Below, one piece after another: positions 44,033 to 46,697 of a DNA stretch of 46,697 nucleotides. The stretch is from contig CAKUEU010000008.1 of the NCBI GenBank assembly GCA_934646865.1, positions 1-46,697 on the forward strand, given 5' to 3'. The stretch's first letter is position 1; each line of letters starts with the position of its first letter. Below the pieces are notes generated by a model. That model saw only the letters and a program-made list of their open reading frames with translations. It was not told the DNA's origin and did no database searches. The stretch comes from an uncultured Collinsella sp. (lineage in GTDB: Bacteria > Actinomycetota > Coriobacteriia > Coriobacteriales > Coriobacteriaceae). The position numbers were made by a program, and so were the translations under genes.

Positions 44033-45944
44033 GGCAGCTACCGCCGAGCGCGCACGCAACCGCAAGGGCGGCACCATGACGCGCCTCATCAAGATGCTCT
44101 TTGGCTTCTACCCAGTGCTTTTGCCCCTCGTCGTCGCCGGCGTGGTGCTCTGCGCCATCATCAATTCCATCGGCGCGACGTTTCTCCAGAGCGCGCTGCA
44201 GGTCATTAGCGAATCGTGGCAGTCGGGCGACTGGACGGCCGCGCAGCCCAAGATCTTGAAGCTTGTGACCACCCTCGGCTGCATCTATGCCGTGGGCGTC
44301 GCCTCGTCGCTCTTCTGGAACCGCGCCATGGCCGTCATCACGCAGGGCTCGCTCGAGAAGCTGCGCGAGAAGATGTTCAACCGCATGCAGGACCTGCCGA
44401 TCCGCTACTTCGACACGCACCAGCGCGGCGACATCATGAGCCACTACACCAACGACATCGACACGCTGCGCCAGATGATCAGCCAGTCGCTGCCCAACCT
44501 GCTCATGACGATCATCGTCATCGTCACCGTGTTCTTCATCATGCTGTACTACAGCGCGTGGATGTGCCTGGTCATCATTGCCGGCGTCGCCTTTATGACC
44601 TTTATGACCAAGCTGCTCGGCTCCAACTCCGCGCGCTTCTTTATCGCGCAGCAGGCCGAGCTCGGCGTGGTCGAGGGCCATATCGAGGAAGTCATGAACG
44701 GCCAGAAGGTCGTCAAGGCGTTCTGTCACGAGTCCGCTGCCGAGGCCGACTTTGACGAGCGCAACGAGAAGCTCTTCGAGGTCTCGCAGAAGGCCAACAT
44801 GTACGCCAACATCCTCATGCCGATCCTCGGGAACCTGGGCGACTTGCTCTACGTGCTGGTCGCGCTGACCGGCGGCATCTTCCTGGCGCTGGGCGTGCCC
44901 AACCTGAGCCTCTCGGGCATGGCGCTCTCCATCGCCGTCGTGGTGCCGTTCCTCAACATGACCAAGCAGTTCTGCGGCCAGATCGGCCAGATCTCGCAGC
45001 AGATCAACGCCGTGGTCATGGGCCTTGCCGGCGCCGAGCGTATCTTTGAGCTACTCGACGAGGAGCCCGAGGCCGACGAGGGCTACGTGACGCTCGTCAA
45101 CGCACAGGTGAATCCCGACACCTGGCAGCTCGAGGAGGCCGACCACCGCACCGGCATGTGGGCCTGGAAGCACCCGCACCGTGCAACTGGCGAGATCGAG
45201 TACGTGCCGCTGCGTGGCGACCTGGTCATGGACAACGTGGACTTTGGCTATACGCCCGACCACGAGGTGCTGCACGGCGTGTCCGTGTTCGCCAAGCCGG
45301 GCCAGAAGGTCGCGTTTGTCGGTGCCACCGGTGCCGGTAAGACGACCATCACCAACCTCATCAACCGCTTCTACGACATTGCCGACGGCAAGATCCGCTA
45401 CGACGGCATCAACGTCAACAAGATTCGCAAGTCCGATCTGCGTCGCTCGCTCGGCGTGGTGCTGCAGGACGTGAACCTGTTCACCGGCACCGTGATGGAC
45501 AACATCCGCTACGGCAACCTGGACGCCACCGACGAGGAGTGCATCGCGGCGGCCAAGCTCGCGGGCGCGGACGACTTTATCACCCGCCTGCCCGACGGCT
45601 ACGACACCATGCTCACCGGCAACGGCGCGCAGCTGTCGCAGGGCCAGCGCCAGCTGGTCTCGATCGCCCGCGCTGCCGTCGCCGACCCGCCGGCGATGAT
45701 TCTGGACGAGGCCACAAGCTCCATCGACACCCGCACCGAGGCTATCGTGCAGGCGGGCATGGACAAGCTCATGGAAGGCCGCACGACGTTTGTCATCGCA
45801 CACCGCCTCTCCACCGTGCGCAACTCCGATGCAATCATCTGCCTGGATCACGGCCGCATCATCGAGCGCGGCAACCACGACGAGCTCATCGCCAAGCGCG
45901 GCTACTACTATCAGCTCTACACTGGAGCGTTTGAGCTGGAGTAG
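44025..45944 (+). CDS. ABC exporter half-transporter, catalytic partner
   Basis: The 639-residue protein has six membrane segments in its first 330 residues and a canonical ATPase domain. Walker A is GATGAGKTT (433-441), signature QLSQGQRQL, and Walker B MILDEATSSID near 558-568 with the catalytic Glu. With the preceding gene it forms a heterodimer having one working site. Between the membrane part and the ATPase lies an extra linker of about 40 residues that is rich in Glu, His and Trp. The ATG at 44025, with AAGGAGG eight bases upstream, was chosen; 30 upstream codons overlap the partner gene. The substrate is unknown; MarR control suggests drug or bile/host-compound export. Confidence 0.94.
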   Translation: MSKAATAERARNRKGGTMTRLIKMLFGFYPVLLPLVVAGVVLCAIINSIGATFLQSALQVISESWQSGDWTAAQPKILKLVTTLGCIYAVGVASSLFWNRAMAVITQGSLEKLREKMFNRMQDLPIRYFDTHQRGDIMSHYTNDIDTLRQMISQSLPNLLMTIIVIVTVFFIMLYYSAWMCLVIIAGVAFMTFMTKLLGSNSARFFIAQQAELGVVEGHIEEVMNGQKVVKAFCHESAAEADFDERNEKLFEVSQKANMYANILMPILGNLGDLLYVLVALTGGIFLALGVPNLSLSGMALSIAVVVPFLNMTKQFCGQIGQISQQINAVVMGLAGAERIFELLDEEPEADEGYVTLVNAQVNPDTWQLEEADHRTGMWAWKHPHRATGEIEYVPLRGDLVMDNVDFGYTPDHEVLHGVSVFAKPGQKVAFVGATGAGKTTITNLINRFYDIADGKIRYDGINVNKIRKSDLRRSLGVVLQDVNLFTGTVMDNIRYGNLDATDEECIAAAKLAGADDFITRLPDGYDTMLTGNGAQLSQGQRQLVSIARAAVADPPAMILDEATSSIDTRTEAIVQAGMDKLMEGRTTFVIAHRLSTVRNSDAIICLDHGRIIERGNHDELIAKRGYYYQLYTGAFELE

Positions 45945-45958
45945 GACCGATTACTGAC

Positions 45959-46067
45959 GGAGGGCGCCCCGGGAGCGGCGGGGTAATTCCTCCGTGCTCA
46001 AACATTCTCGCTGCGCTGCGAAACTGCGCGCGGAGGAAATACCCCGCCCGTCCCCGGGGCGCCCTCC
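45959..46067. repeat. Long imperfect palindrome downstream of the ABC operon
   Basis: GC-rich arms (45959-45973 with 46053-46067) and inner arms (about 45979-45994 with 46031-46046) give a stem of about 35 pairs with some mismatches, and a loop of about 35 bases. It starts 15 bases after the stop codon of the second transporter gene. Confidence 0.6.
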
Positions 46068-46110
46068 TGCGCGCGATCAGCCCGTCATTTAGAACGGAAT
46101 AAAAGTTTGT

Positions 46111-46143
46111 GAGGCCCTGGCCGTTTGGCCAGGGCCTCGTTTT
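46111..46143 (+). terminator. Terminator of the ABC exporter operon
   Basis: A perfect 12-bp GC-rich stem (46111-46122 with 46127-46138) around a GTTT loop is followed by G and four T. It lies beyond the long palindrome and ends transcription before the convergent LysR-type gene. Confidence 0.85.
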
Positions 46144-46175
46144 GTAAGTAGCTAAAAAGCCCCGTCCCAAATGAG

Positions 46176-46697
46176 CTACTTGAGGAGTTGGGCAATGGCG
46201 TTGACGAATTTTTGGACTTGAAGGGTGGGCTCGAGCGGGTAGTGCAGGTAGACCGGTACCTCGCGGCCGCATAGGAACGGCACGCCCACAAAGGCTGGAT
46301 GCACGCCCGACCATGCGCCGCAGGTGAGCACCGCGTCGCCCTTTTCCTCGGCATCGTTAAAGAGCGCGAAGTCGAAGCTATCGACGTCGATGACATCCAC
46401 ACCGCCGTCGGCCAAAAGGTCGATACGAAGACTGTCCATGGCGTCGTTGCCGTGGCGCAGCACGCGCAGGCGCATGCCCTCCAGGTCGGCAACCGTGATA
46501 CGGCTCTTGCGCGCAAGCGGGCTCGTGCGCGGCACATCGATATAAAACGGCACGTTGACGATAAGGAGCTTTTGGCACGCGTCGCCCCAGCGCGGGGTCG
46601 AAAAACTCGACTGCACCACGTCGACCTCGCGGCCCAAGCTGCGCATGACGGTCTCGCGCTCGTCGTAGAGGTCGCTCACCGGCACGATCTCAAAACG
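46176..46697 (-). CDS. LysR-type regulator, C-terminal part only (cut by window edge)
   Basis: The last 173 residues of a protein whose start lies beyond the right edge. What remains resembles the LysR ligand-binding domain, second half and hinge: EIVPVSDLYDERETVM, VNVPFYIDVPRTSPLARKSRITVADLEGMRLRV, GDAVLTCGAWSGVHPAFVGVPF and a terminal helix KFVNAIAQLLK. The helix-turn-helix is not in the window, so the class is inferred from the half-domain. It converges on the ABC exporter operon. Confidence 0.7.
   Translation of the reverse strand, partial: RFEIVPVSDLYDERETVMRSLGREVDVVQSSFSTPRWGDACQKLLIVNVPFYIDVPRTSPLARKSRITVADLEGMRLRVLRHGNDAMDSLRIDLLADGGVDVIDVDSFDFALFNDAEEKGDAVLTCGAWSGVHPAFVGVPFLCGREVPVYLHYPLEPTLQVQKFVNAIAQLLK

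Overview
The window reads as a chromosomal segment of a high-GC Gram-positive anaerobe of the Coriobacteriia, most likely Collinsella. This is an inference from GC-rich coding sequence, GTG/TTG starts, a LytR-CpsA-Psr wall protein, a sortase-type anchored giant surface protein, and the gene mix. No rRNA, tRNA or CRISPR array was recognised. Most genes up to about 36.5 kb, and also pdxY and the last gene, lie on the minus strand; the main plus-strand blocks are 36.6-40.0 kb and 41.7-45.9 kb.

Layout. (1) 0.3-9.8 kb, minus: a complete F1Fo ATP synthase operon in the order atpI-like, B, E, F, H, A, G, D, C with a recognisable promoter, closed by a terminator, then murA and an LCP protein (cell wall). 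(2) 10-13.1 kb, minus: a tsaC/YrdC-like gene, glpK and upp. (3) 13.3-14.5 kb: a HigB/HigA-type toxin-antitoxin pair with a palindromic operator over its -10 box, and a solitary HicB-like gene. (4) 14.6-17.5 kb: prfA (RF1) and prmC (its glutamine methyltransferase), separated by about 620 bases that hold a structured repeat; PrmC carries a roughly 125-residue acidic insert. (5) 17.8-28.7 kb: a transposase remnant beside a perfect palindrome, then one 3465-residue surface adhesin/pilin-like protein with a fibro-slime domain, two SpaA/Cna-B-like domains and 18 FctA/Spy0128-like domains. A G9 tract sits in its codons 17-19, and loss or gain of one G gives an immediate stop, so it looks phase-variable. 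(6) 28.9-33.3 kb, minus: an amino-acid ABC importer operon (binding protein, permease, ATPase) followed by an M20 peptidase. (7) 33.6-36.5 kb, minus: an aldose-1-epimerase-like protein, a membrane-anchored unknown, and an unusual fusion of an LpdD-like (prenylated-flavin chaperone) domain to an Idi-like Nudix domain. (8) 36.6-40.0 kb, plus: an MFS exporter, an AAA+/DUF4143 ATPase behind three palindromic operator-like repeats, and a low-molecular-weight phosphatase. (9) 40.1-41.3 kb, minus: pyridoxamine kinase overlapping a small Cys-rich TIGR04076-type gene. (10) 41.6-45.9 kb, plus: a MarR regulator with a clear promoter and operator-like repeat, driving a heterodimeric ABC exporter. (11) The window ends inside a LysR-type gene.

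The intergenic DNA is notable. One element occurs three times (149-289, 16308-16473, 41444-41610); its stems are kept while their sequences change. At least six other long palindromes occur, several ending within a few bases of a stop codon. The strongest leads are the G-tract switch of the giant adhesin, the LpdD-Idi-like fusion whose expected catalytic Cys appears to be Ala, and the covarying repeat family.
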